Source: UBA8517 sp964606975
Lineage (GTDB): Bacteria; Patescibacteriota; Microgenomatia; UBA8517
Direction of reading: 5' to 3'
NCBI GenBank assembly: GCA_964606975.1
Contig: CAZSGY010000024.1
Coordinates: forward strand, 1-36,107
Length of the DNA: 36,107 nt
The notes under the pieces were generated by a model that saw only the letters and a list, made by a program, of their open reading frames with translations, had not been told where the DNA came from and searched no databases. Position 1 is the stretch's first letter; each line of letters opens with the position of its first letter. Shown one piece after another: positions 14,251 through 22,427 of this stretch. The position numbers were made by a program, and so were the translations under genes.

Positions 14251-16479
14251 ATGGTGAAAATTATCAAAAGCATACTGGGAGGTATTGGAAAACCAGTTTT
14301 TTATCTCATTGAGACTCTTATTTTGCTGATCGACAAACTTGCTTCAATCAAATTTCAAAAGAAACCCAAAGCCAAGGCCAAAAAAGCCAAAAAAATCAGA
14401 AAAAGAAAGCCGAAATCCAAAAAAGCAATAAAGATAAGATTGCCAAAGATTCGACCGGTTGTGATATTTATACTTGCGGCAGTATTGCTCCCCGGGTTGT
14501 CATTTTACTTTTTCATCATTAAAGACATGCCGACCGTCGGAGATTTTACATCCAGAAGCCCCGAGGTATCAACAAAAATTTATGACAGAAACGGCAACCT
14601 TCTTTATAAAATATATAAAGATAAAAACAGAACAATAATCCCTTTGTCCGAAATTCCCGAAAGCGTTAAATTGGCAACATTGGCTGCAGAAGATGCTGAA
14701 TTTTATTCGCACCCCGGGTTTTCTATCCGGGGAATTACAAGGGCATTGCTGCAGGATCTTAAATTCGGCTCCATTCAAGGGGGCTCAACAATTACGCAGC
14801 AGTTGGTAAAAAACACTCTTCTCTCCCCCGAAAGAACTTTAACCCGAAAAATCAGAGAGTTAATTCTTTCAATTCAGATTGAAACAATTTATACCAAAGA
14901 TCAAATACTGGAAATGTATTTAAATGAAGTTAGTTACGGTGGAACTGCATACGGAATCGAGGAGGCCAGTGAAACATATTTTGGCAAAAATGTTTCCGAA
15001 TTAAGTCTTGCTGAGGCCGCACTTTTGGCAGGCCTTCCCAAAAGTCCCACAACTTATTCTCCGTTCGGTTCCAATCCTGATCTGGCATTTGAGAGGCAAA
15101 GAGAAGTTTTGGGTCTTATGGTGATAAATAAATATATAACCCGGGGGCAATCAGAAAAATCTGCAGGAGAAAAATTGCGTTTTGTTTCCCAGAAAACAGA
15201 AATAAAAGCTCCTCATTTTGTAATGTATGTCAGACAACTTTTAGTTGATAAATACGGTGAGGAGGTGGTTGAAAAGGGAGGTTTAGAAGTAACTACCAGC
15301 CTTGACCTTGCTATTCAGGAAATGTCTGAGCAGGTAGTCTGGTCTGAGATTGATAAATTGAAAAATTTACAGGTCGGAAACGGAGCAGCTTTGATTTTAA
15401 ACCCGCAAACGGGGGAAATTTTGGCCATGGTCGGATCCAAAGATTATTTTGCAATTGAAGAAGACGGAAACGTAAATGTGATTACCAGCATTAGACAGCC
15501 GGGAAGCTCGATTAAGGTTGTCAACTATGCTTACGCCCTTCAAAATGGTTTTACTCCTGCCTCGATTATCAATGATTCACCCATAACTTTTTATGCTGCA
15601 GGAACAACGCCCTACTCGCCTGTAAATTATGACGGACAATTCAGAGGCAACGTTACTTTAAGAACCGCATTGGCAGAAAGCAGAAATATTCCGGCGGTAA
15701 AAGTATTGGCTACTTATGGCATCGCCAAAATGATAGACCAGGGGCAAAAAATGGGAATAACCACCTGGAGCGACCCGTCTGACTACGGCCTTTCACTGAC
15801 TCTGGGCGGAGGCGGAGTTACCGCGCTTGATCTCTCCAAGGTTTATGCAACCGTAGCCAATTCCGGAAAAAGGCCTGAACTTGTCCCCATACTTGAAGTT
15901 AAAGATTATAAAGGTCAGATTTTAGAAAAAAATTCCCCCCAAGCGACAGAGGTGTTAGACCCGCGTGCAGCTTTCCTCTTAACCGATATATTAAAAGATA
16001 ATGCGGCCAGGGCACCGGAATTCGGGTACAATTCTTATTTAGTTGTTAAAAATCACCCCGAGGTTGCAGTTAAGACAGGGACGAGCAATGACTTAAGGGA
16101 CAACTGGACAATCGGCTACAACCAAAATTATTTAGTATTAACTTGGGTGGGCAATAACGATAATTCTCCAATGAGTAGAGTGGCTTCCGGCGTAACCGGG
16201 GCTTCCCCTATTTGGAACAAAATCATGACTGCAATATTGAATACCGAACCTTCAATTGATTGGAAAGTACCCGAAGGGGTCAGCAAAATAAATATTTGTT
16301 CCGCTACCGGCACCCTACCCTGCGACGGCTGTCTGACAAAACAAGAGTGGTTTTTAGACGAATCCAGACCGGTAAGGCGCTGTGTTCCTGTTGAAATGAA
16401 TAAAGATGTTAAACCCACCAAAGAAGAAAAGAGGAACAATATTTTAGATAGCGGGGCAAGCACAATTTTCAACCGTTAA
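14251..16479 (+). CDS. Penicillin-binding protein 1A, bifunctional (copy 2)
   Basis: A 742-aa paralogue of the preceding PBP. The N-terminus has a lysine-rich cytoplasmic stretch (about 35-68) before the transmembrane helix (about 72-92). The glycosyltransferase motifs are AAEDAEFYSHPG (Glu near 148), GGSTITQQLVKN and EMYLNEVSYGG. The transpeptidase motifs are RQPGSSIKVVN (near 418), SRN in AESRNIPAVK, and KTGTSND. The tail again has paired cysteines (INICSATG, LPCDGC, RRC). Both catalytic sites look intact in both copies. The two differ mainly in the cytoplasmic tail and the C-terminal tail, so division of labour by partner choice is plausible. Confidence 0.95.
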   Translation: MVKIIKSILGGIGKPVFYLIETLILLIDKLASIKFQKKPKAKAKKAKKIRKRKPKSKKAIKIRLPKIRPVVIFILAAVLLPGLSFYFFIIKDMPTVGDFTSRSPEVSTKIYDRNGNLLYKIYKDKNRTIIPLSEIPESVKLATLAAEDAEFYSHPGFSIRGITRALLQDLKFGSIQGGSTITQQLVKNTLLSPERTLTRKIRELILSIQIETIYTKDQILEMYLNEVSYGGTAYGIEEASETYFGKNVSELSLAEAALLAGLPKSPTTYSPFGSNPDLAFERQREVLGLMVINKYITRGQSEKSAGEKLRFVSQKTEIKAPHFVMYVRQLLVDKYGEEVVEKGGLEVTTSLDLAIQEMSEQVVWSEIDKLKNLQVGNGAALILNPQTGEILAMVGSKDYFAIEEDGNVNVITSIRQPGSSIKVVNYAYALQNGFTPASIINDSPITFYAAGTTPYSPVNYDGQFRGNVTLRTALAESRNIPAVKVLATYGIAKMIDQGQKMGITTWSDPSDYGLSLTLGGGGVTALDLSKVYATVANSGKRPELVPILEVKDYKGQILEKNSPQATEVLDPRAAFLLTDILKDNAARAPEFGYNSYLVVKNHPEVAVKTGTSNDLRDNWTIGYNQNYLVLTWVGNNDNSPMSRVASGVTGASPIWNKIMTAILNTEPSIDWKVPEGVSKINICSATGTLPCDGCLTKQEWFLDESRPVRRCVPVEMNKDVKPTKEEKRNNILDSGASTIFNR

Positions 16480-16481
16480 AT

Positions 16482-17153
16482 TTATTTTTCTGAAGCGACT
16501 TCCTTAAAAAGTAAGAACTGAGGAAGAATAAAAAGCGCTCCAAAAAGATCAAAAACCACACTACCCACTCCATAGGGCAAAAATGATAACACCATCTGTG
16601 AAAGCGTAGAAAATAAAGCAAAAACGGTAAGTCTGCCAAGTATTTTCCAAAACTTTCCTTTAACCATATTTTTACTTTCAGTTAAAGCAGCTTTTATACC
16701 CAGACCTTTTTCAACAAACAAATACTTGCTAAAGGCAAACCAGGTGGCAAACAAAATAAATGGAATGATAAGCAAAACCAACCCCAAAGCCAAAATAAGA
16801 CCGATGACTATTGTGAGCAAGAAAAATCTAAAATATTTCGACCGGGTTTTGTTGTAGACAGCCTGAATCCTGGGTTTTTCTCCTTTTAGCATCCCCGAAA
16901 TTGCTATTATTCCGGCTAAATTTACAAAAGTGGCAACCAATACAAAAAGAAGTCCATAGATAAATTGGATCCAATTTCCTGATGCTGAACCGGCATAATT
17001 ATAAAGGGCCGGAATATACGAAAAAAATAATGACAAGAACGCCAAAATACCTAAAGGCAGATAAATTTTAACAAAATATATGAGGTTCTCCTTTTTGCTA
17101 AAAATGTTCCAGGACTTTTTAATTAAGTTTACGGGGGATGTTAATTGGTTCAT
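16482..17153 (-). CDS. Polytopic membrane protein of unknown function
   Basis: A 223-aa protein with about five or six hydrophobic helices and a mid-loop containing GMLKGEKPRIQAVYNKTR. The order (amphipathic N-terminus SWNIFSKKENLIYFVKIYL, paired helices, then KAALTESKNMVKGKFWKILG) resembles the GdpP/YciC/DUF975-like families of integral proteins. I cannot name a function. It starts within the stop of the 106-aa membrane protein upstream (ATGA overlap at 17150-17153), so the two are translationally coupled. It converges on the second PBP gene with 2 nt between stops. Confidence 0.7.
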   Translation of the reverse strand: MNQLTSPVNLIKKSWNIFSKKENLIYFVKIYLPLGILAFLSLFFSYIPALYNYAGSASGNWIQFIYGLLFVLVATFVNLAGIIAISGMLKGEKPRIQAVYNKTRSKYFRFFLLTIVIGLILALGLVLLIIPFILFATWFAFSKYLFVEKGLGIKAALTESKNMVKGKFWKILGRLTVFALFSTLSQMVLSFLPYGVGSVVFDLFGALFILPQFLLFKEVASEK

Positions 17154-17470
17154 TGTTGTTTTTTCTCAATAATTATTGTCTCACCTTTAAAAATATTAAT
17201 CGAATCCAAGTTAATTTTAGGCAATCTGACCTTCTTCGTCTTATAACCAAGATCGAGAGAGTTACTAAGTAGTAGTATAGCGGAAACAATGGTCGTAGCA
17301 AGAAGTACGATCAAGACAATTAGTCTTTCTTTTTTACCCCAAGGTTTGGGCGGCTCTTTTCTCTTCTTTTTGTTTTGCGGCTTTAGATCTTTAAGATTCT
17401 TTGTGATTTTACGCCCCTCTTCCAAATTCTCTTCTTCCAAATCTTCATCTTTCTTTTTAAAAATTGACAT
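17150..17470 (-). CDS. Small single-pass membrane protein
   Basis: A 106-aa protein I do not recognise. The first 48 residues are highly charged (acidic, then a KKKRKEPPKPWGKK stretch). One transmembrane helix follows (about 49-70), and then a short basic exported tail of about 35 residues. A charged cytoplasmic N-terminus with a positive stretch next to the membrane fits an N-in bitopic protein. It overlaps the next gene by 4 nt (ATGA), so the pair is probably an operon. The gene upstream is the D-2-hydroxyacid dehydrogenase. Confidence 0.65.
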   Translation of the reverse strand: MSIFKKKDEDLEEENLEEGRKITKNLKDLKPQNKKKRKEPPKPWGKKERLIVLIVLLATTIVSAILLLSNSLDLGYKTKKVRLPKINLDSINIFKGETIIIEKKQQ

Positions 17471-17490
17471 GAGATATAAAAGCTAAATAT

Positions 17491-18477
17491 TTAGCGCCTG
17501 CGGGCAGGCCAAACCTTTTCATCAACAATATTTTGAGGCATTTTGCCATTCAACACATCAATTATTGCACCCGTCGCCTGCTCTCCCATTTTGTTTCTGG
17601 CCTCCCAAGTGGCGCTGGCTATGTGGGGAGTTGTAATAACTTTCTGATTGGCAATTAGTTCCGGCGATATTTGCGGCTCATTGTCAAACACATCGAGAGC
17701 CGCTCCGGCAATCTGGGCTGAATCCAATGCGTCAATCAGATCTCTCTCATCAACCACCGGACCTCTGGCAGTATTTACGAGGTATGACCCTTTTTTCATT
17801 TTGGCAAAAGCGTCTTTGTTGATCATATGTCTCGTCTCGGGAGTTAAAGGAACATGTAAAGTAATAAAATCGCTTTTGTTTAAAAGATCGTCTAATGAGG
17901 CAAACTTAACACCCAGTTCACGCTCCGCTTCCGGATCCGGTTCGCGTTTATTATATAAAACATTCATTTTGTAGCCGGCAGCGCGCCTGGCAACCATTGA
18001 TCCGATCCTGCCCATGCCGACAATCCCCAATGTTTTCCCGATCAGATTTGTCCCCAAAAAAATGTCTGGCTCCCAGCCTTTATAGGCTCCGCGCCTGGTT
18101 GCCTCATCTGCCTCAACAATCCTTCTGGCCAAAGCTAAAATTAGCGCCCAGGTGTGCTCCGCAACAGCTTCATTTACTTCGTCTGAGGGGGTGTTGGTGA
18201 CCACTATCCCCCTTTTGGTTGCAGCCTCCACGTCGATATTGTCATAACCGACTGCATAATTTGAAATTACTTTTAGCTGCGGCCCAGCGGCGTCCATCAC
18301 ATCGCCATCGATCTTGTCAGTAAGAAGACTGAGGATTGCATCAACTCCGGTAATGCCGGACAAAAGCTCCTCACCGGTTAAGATTCTGTTATTTTCCGAG
18401 ACAACAACTTCAAAACCGGCATCTTTAAGATTGTCTAAATACGATCCCGGTATTTTTCTGGTAACAAATATTTTCAT
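17491..18477 (-). CDS. D-2-hydroxyacid dehydrogenase (D-glycerate dehydrogenase/glyoxylate reductase type)
   Basis: A 328-aa NAD(P)-dependent enzyme interconverting a 2-keto acid and a D-2-hydroxy acid. The Rossmann fingerprint GIVGMGRIGSMVARR lies near 151-165. The catalytic Arg is in NTARGPVVDE, the Glu in FDNEPQIS, and the His in TTPHIASATWEARN. Overall similarity to glyoxylate/D-glycerate dehydrogenases is strong from end to end, and the length is typical. Substrate cannot be fixed from sequence; hydroxypyruvate, glyoxylate or pyruvate are possible. It is followed in the same direction by two membrane proteins and preceded by the PfkB kinase and aldolase genes, a sugar-metabolism context. 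Confidence 0.88.
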   Translation of the reverse strand: MKIFVTRKIPGSYLDNLKDAGFEVVVSENNRILTGEELLSGITGVDAILSLLTDKIDGDVMDAAGPQLKVISNYAVGYDNIDVEAATKRGIVVTNTPSDEVNEAVAEHTWALILALARRIVEADEATRRGAYKGWEPDIFLGTNLIGKTLGIVGMGRIGSMVARRAAGYKMNVLYNKREPDPEAERELGVKFASLDDLLNKSDFITLHVPLTPETRHMINKDAFAKMKKGSYLVNTARGPVVDERDLIDALDSAQIAGAALDVFDNEPQISPELIANQKVITTPHIASATWEARNKMGEQATGAIIDVLNGKMPQNIVDEKVWPARRR

Positions 18478-18490
18478 CTGTTTACTGGTG

Positions 18491-19510
18491 TTAAAATTGT
18501 ACTACACCCAAGCCGCCGCTCTTGGCCCGTGCCAACCAAGTGTTCATTTCATCGAAAGTTAAAAGCCCTCTTTGCGACCCGGTGTAACCGATTACGGATG
18601 TGGAATTGCACGTTCCCCAAAGCAAAGCTTCTTCAAGAGGCCTGGCGTGAATTAGTGCTGATAGAACCCCGGAACCAAACGCGTCCCCCGCCCCCGTCCT
18701 TTCGTAAGCATCGATAGGAAAAACACCTGCTTTAAAAAATTTGCCGTTTAAACTGTCATAAGCAAACGAACCCTTTGCCCCATCTGTGACTATTGAAACT
18801 TTCGGGCCAAGTCTTGAAAGTGCGATTAAAAGTTCTCTTTCTTTGTCATGTGACTCACCAAAATTGGTAAGTTTTTCAGCTTCTTCTCTGTTAACAAACA
18901 GAATATGAGTCAATGCCACTATTTCTTTAATATCATTGAAGTCAGCGCGCATTTGCCAGCTGCCGGGGTTAAAAGCAAGTTTTATTTGTGGATTATTTTT
19001 TAACCAAAGAGCCATGTGATTATAAAACGGTCTGAAACTTTCCCCCATACTTGTAAGATAAACCCAAGGAGCCGCAGGCAAATGAACCGGAAATTCGTAA
19101 CTTCTCGGCGCGTGGTAAACAAAAATTGTTCTTTCGCCTTGATAGTTTATTATTGTGGAATAATTGGATGTTGTTGAAGGCTGCTGTATCACATAAGTAG
19201 CATCCACCCCTTCATCTTTGAGCTTTTTAACAATCATGTCGCCGATATTATCTTCACCAAGGGTTAAAACAATTCCGGTTGAAATTCCCAGGCGTCTTGT
19301 GCCGATGGCGTTGTTGGCAGCATTTCCTCCAATTGAAAATTCCAAATTTTTAACAGGGATTTTTTCACCATAGGAAAAAGCAATCAAACATTCTTTTGTG
19401 TCTACGCGGCACAAGGCTTCACTTTCCGTAGGTGTCATAAAAACATCAATCGCTGCGTCCCCTATTGAAAGTAAATCAAAATTTACCGGATTTGAATTAG
19501 AGTTTTCCAT
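18491..19510 (-). CDS. PfkB/ribokinase family carbohydrate kinase
   Basis: A 339-aa sugar or nucleoside kinase. The N-terminal sugar-binding part contains FSIGGNAANNAIGTRRLG (about 62-79), the PfkB signature 1 region. The C-terminal signature is YERTGAGDAFGSGVLSAL, with the catalytic Asp in GAGD near residue 277. The ATG at 19510 starts 14 nt inside the aldolase gene and aligns the fold start (LLSIGDAAIDVF). Upstream in-frame codons are aldolase sequence in another frame. Its position directly after class I aldolase suggests a phosphosugar role, but adenosine, ribose or fructose phosphates are all possible substrates. Confidence 0.85.
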   Translation of the reverse strand: MENSNSNPVNFDLLSIGDAAIDVFMTPTESEALCRVDTKECLIAFSYGEKIPVKNLEFSIGGNAANNAIGTRRLGISTGIVLTLGEDNIGDMIVKKLKDEGVDATYVIQQPSTTSNYSTIINYQGERTIFVYHAPRSYEFPVHLPAAPWVYLTSMGESFRPFYNHMALWLKNNPQIKLAFNPGSWQMRADFNDIKEIVALTHILFVNREEAEKLTNFGESHDKERELLIALSRLGPKVSIVTDGAKGSFAYDSLNGKFFKAGVFPIDAYERTGAGDAFGSGVLSALIHARPLEEALLWGTCNSTSVIGYTGSQRGLLTFDEMNTWLARAKSGGLGVVQF

Positions 19511-20474
19511 TGCGAGCATTTGAAACTTTTTGCAAACGGCTGATAAATTTTTGTTGAGCAGCAGAAATATTCTCATCCTTGCCGCCCCATTCCTCCATCG
19601 CCTCCGACTGAAGCGCCCTTGCAAACGAAAATGACAGTTGCCACGGAGCGTCTCCTTTTAATTTAACTATTTCATCCAAATTATTGGTTGCTTCGTCGGG
19701 TGTTTGTCCGCCGGAAAGAAATACGATTCCGGCAACTTCCGGGGGTACAGATTTTTTGAGTGCTCTTAAGGTTGCGTTAGCAACTTCTAGGGGCAATGCC
19801 CTGACACTGCTGTCTTTTCCGGGAAGAACCATGCTGGTTTTAAGAAGAAGGTTTTTCAAATCAACACCTTCGCTTTTTAGTTTTTCGAAAAGAACCTGGA
19901 GCACTTTTGTCTCGATCTCTTCACAACGGGTTGTGGTGTGTGTTCCATCAAGCAGTATTTCCGGCTCAACAATGGGAACAAGATCATTTGCCTGAGAAAT
20001 TTTGGCAAATTCTGCCATACGCTGCATATTTTCATCTAAGAATGCATTGCTCGGAAAAATATCCGAAATTTGAATAGCCGCTCTCCATTTGGTAAATTTC
20101 AGACCCATTTCTTTATATTCCTTTAATCTGGCATAAAGACTCTCAATTCCTTTGGTAATTTTTTCCTCACTGCCGTTAAACGGCTCAAGCCCTTCATCAA
20201 CCTTGATTCCCGGAACGACTCCTTTTTGATCTGCATACCGGGCAAAAGGTACGTCGTTGGTGCTTTGGCGGACTGTTTCATCATAAAAAATTATTCCTGA
20301 AAGATAATTTTCAATTCCCGGAGTGGTAAGAAGCATCTCACGATATTTTCTATGGGTTTCCGGGGTTGATTCTAAACCGATCTGGGCAAATCTTTTTTCG
20401 ATGGTGTTTGTACTTTCATCAGCTGCGAGAATTCCTTTTCCGGCCGCAAGCAGTTTTTGGACAGTTTCGTTCAT
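19497..20474 (-). CDS. Class I fructose-bisphosphate aldolase
   Basis: A 325-aa aldolase of the eukaryote-like class I family, cleaving fructose 1,6-bisphosphate into two triose phosphates through a Schiff-base lysine. Visible landmarks are GKGILAADEST (12-22), LKFTKWRAAI (about 124-133), IVEPEILLDG and the Schiff-base Lys in LLKTSMVLPG (near 210). FLSGGQTPDEA follows. It is a little shorter than animal aldolases because the C-terminal tail is reduced. It is metal-independent, unlike the class II enzyme found in many bacteria. It is the first gene of a likely operon with the PfkB kinase, with which it overlaps by 14 nt. Confidence 0.95.
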   Translation of the reverse strand: MNETVQKLLAAGKGILAADESTNTIEKRFAQIGLESTPETHRKYREMLLTTPGIENYLSGIIFYDETVRQSTNDVPFARYADQKGVVPGIKVDEGLEPFNGSEEKITKGIESLYARLKEYKEMGLKFTKWRAAIQISDIFPSNAFLDENMQRMAEFAKISQANDLVPIVEPEILLDGTHTTTRCEEIETKVLQVLFEKLKSEGVDLKNLLLKTSMVLPGKDSSVRALPLEVANATLRALKKSVPPEVAGIVFLSGGQTPDEATNNLDEIVKLKGDAPWQLSFSFARALQSEAMEEWGGKDENISAAQQKFISRLQKVSNARNGKL

Positions 20475-20531
20475 GGCTTTTATATATAACTATCAGTTTA
20501 AAGCCAATTGCTTTTTGAGTAAAGCGGATTG

Positions 20532-20540
20532 TGCTAAAAT
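20532..20540 (+). promoter_or_regulatory. Extended -10 promoter for the Gmad2-like gene
   Basis: TGCTAAAAT (TGn plus TAAAAT) ends 9 nt before the ATG at 20550, so the leader would be very short. It lies in the 75-bp divergent gap between the aldolase gene and this gene. Confidence 0.45.
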
Positions 20541-20549
20541 CTTCTAAGC

Positions 20550-21098
20550 ATGGATCCTGATAATAACCAGCAAATATTTCCTGCAAGTGATAGGCAGACG
20601 GATAAAAAATCTTCCGGCAGTTTGGCGGCTGTAATCAGCTTTGCCGTTTTTATTCTTTCAGCACTTGGTGTAATCATATTTTTATACAGTCAAAACCAAT
20701 CCCTAAAGGAAAAGTTGGCAATGTATCAGGTGACCCCCTCTCCCGTGCCAATACTCAGTCCTTCGCCGGAACCGTCTAGTTCCATTCCAAATGTTTCGAC
20801 ACCTGCCGCAAACTCTAAGATTAAAAGTCCGTTAAGCATAAAGGGAACCATACCTGCAGAATGGATGTTTGAAGGAACTTTTCCCATTAAACTTCTTGAT
20901 TCTGATAAAAAAATAATCGCCCAAACCGGCGGAGCGGAGGTTGTCCCGGGAAGTTGGATGGAGGGTGGAATGGTTGAATTCACCGCAACTCTGACTTTCA
21001 AGAATTCGTCCGGTTCGGGAACTCTGGTAATCGAAAACGATAATCCCAGCGGACTTTCGGAGAATTCAAAAACTTTTGAGATTCCAATAAAATTTTAA
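20550..21098 (+). CDS. Membrane-anchored Gmad2-like immunoglobulin-fold protein
   Basis: A 182-aa envelope protein. A short cytoplasmic tail is followed by a transmembrane helix (about 25-47) and a Pro/Ser/Thr-rich spacer (about 60-90). The exported domain (about 92-182) carries SPLSIKGTIPAEWMFEGTFP and FTATLTFKN. This pattern is the Gmad2 immunoglobulin-like domain first noted in spore-germination proteins and widespread in CPR. The domain probably binds cell-surface material, but the ligand is unknown. It heads a run of three envelope genes in one direction. Confidence 0.8.
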   Translation: MDPDNNQQIFPASDRQTDKKSSGSLAAVISFAVFILSALGVIIFLYSQNQSLKEKLAMYQVTPSPVPILSPSPEPSSSIPNVSTPAANSKIKSPLSIKGTIPAEWMFEGTFPIKLLDSDKKIIAQTGGAEVVPGSWMEGGMVEFTATLTFKNSSGSGTLVIENDNPSGLSENSKTFEIPIKF

Positions 21099-21116
21099 AC
21101 GTTGTATATTTAATCT

Positions 21117-21884
21117 ATGGAAGATGGTTCTGTCCAAGCACCGACACCAAGCACCAATGTTCCTCCGGTAAATAATACCTCGCAGGATGTTCCCCCAGTC
21201 AAATTAAGTTCGGCAAAACTTGTAGCTTTTATGTTCATTTTGATAATTTTATTATTGGGAACGACAGTATTCTTTTTCTATCAAAATTCGCAACTTAAAA
21301 AACAAGTTGCGCTGCTTCCAACACCATCCCCGATTGCCCTGGCAACCCCAGATCCAACTGCTGATTGGAAGACATATTTAAATACTTCTGCAAAATACTC
21401 CATTAAATACCCCCCATCCTGGAAGGTCGAAAACTTTGGATTGATGGAAGTTAAACCTGCAGACGAAAACACAAAGTATGTAAGGTTTAGTTACCAACCT
21501 GATATTTCAAAGGGCAGTGTTGAATTCAATATTGAAGAAACTCCAGTATTAGACATATCGCAGGATATAGAATTTGACGAAGAAAGAACTTTTGGGACAG
21601 AGTTGGCAAAATGTGGAACAAGCTACGACGGCATGCTTACTTTTTGTTGGTTAAAAGTTAACAACCAATCAAAGTATTTGGTTTTTGCTGTATTAAATTA
21701 CAAAAATATTGATGACAATAAAATTGTCGATCAGATTCTCTCCACTTTCAAATTCACGGAAGCTGCCAATTCCCCAATTCCAACTGCAACACAACAAGTT
21801 TGCACACTTGAAGCCAAAATCTGCCCGGATGGAAGTAGTGTTGGAAGAACCGAACCCAACTGTGAGTTTGCGCCTTGCCCATGA
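21117..21884 (+). CDS. Membrane-anchored protein with PsbP-like domain and cysteine tail
   Basis: A 255-aa envelope protein. The N-terminus is Pro/Thr-rich, with one transmembrane helix (about 34-55) and a Thr/Pro spacer. An exported domain from about 82 begins with WKTYLNTSAKYSIKYPPSWK, the opening of PsbP-like or related bacterial domains. The last 30 residues hold four cysteines in the pattern CTLEAKICPDGSSVGR, then CEFAPCP. This is a recurrent disulfide-type tail in CPR and other bacterial surface proteins. Its function is unknown. A TATATT at 21105-21110 ends 6 nt before the ATG, and the next gene overlaps its stop codon. Confidence 0.7.
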   Translation: MEDGSVQAPTPSTNVPPVNNTSQDVPPVKLSSAKLVAFMFILIILLLGTTVFFFYQNSQLKKQVALLPTPSPIALATPDPTADWKTYLNTSAKYSIKYPPSWKVENFGLMEVKPADENTKYVRFSYQPDISKGSVEFNIEETPVLDISQDIEFDEERTFGTELAKCGTSYDGMLTFCWLKVNNQSKYLVFAVLNYKNIDDNKIVDQILSTFKFTEAANSPIPTATQQVCTLEAKICPDGSSVGRTEPNCEFAPCP

Positions 21885-22420
21885 TGAAACAAAAAGGTTT
21901 TTTGATAGCACTGGTTTTAATATCTTTGGCAGCGGTCGGCTATTTTGGATATAAATACGTAAGCCAACCCGCCTCGTCCCCTACTCCCGCCACAAATGCC
22001 AGTCCAACAACAGAGGCTGTTGTAACCGATACCGGCACTGTAACCGGGAAGCTTTGCTACCCTTCAAGTTTTTTACCACCGGGTGAAATCGTAGCCAAAA
22101 AATTAGATTCGGGCAAAACTTACACCCAAACTTATGAAGGAACTTTCAACGGTGGGGGTTTAACTTATTCCTTTGAATTGCCGGATGGTGTTTATCATCT
22201 CAGATATCAGGCACACGCTAGCTCTGAGGATCCAGACAAATTTATTTCAGGCTATTACGATGAGTGTGCCAAAACAATGCACACCAACGAGTGCACTCCG
22301 GATAGCGGACATATAAACATACCCGTCGCGGTTAAGGCGGGTGAAGAAACTGCAAATATAGATTTGTGCGATTTCTACTACAACCCCACCCAAGAACAAT
22401 ATTTGAACAAATCTTTTTAA
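21881..22420 (+). CDS. Membrane-anchored or secreted protein, unknown
   Basis: A 179-aa protein with an N-terminal signal anchor (MMKQKGFLIALVLISLAAVG) and a Thr/Pro/Ser-rich spacer. The exported domain from about 52 begins GTVTGKLCYPSSFLPPGEIV. Repeated beta-strand patterns and four further cysteines suggest a compact disulfide-bonded beta domain, perhaps carboxypeptidase-regulatory-like (GKLCYPS..., YSFELPDGVYHLRYQ). The stop of the previous gene overlaps this start (ATGATGA), so they are coupled. An alternative ATG lies 3 nt later. Confidence 0.65.
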   Translation: MMKQKGFLIALVLISLAAVGYFGYKYVSQPASSPTPATNASPTTEAVVTDTGTVTGKLCYPSSFLPPGEIVAKKLDSGKTYTQTYEGTFNGGGLTYSFELPDGVYHLRYQAHASSEDPDKFISGYYDECAKTMHTNECTPDSGHINIPVAVKAGEETANIDLCDFYYNPTQEQYLNKSF

Positions 22421-22427
22421 TTGCGAA

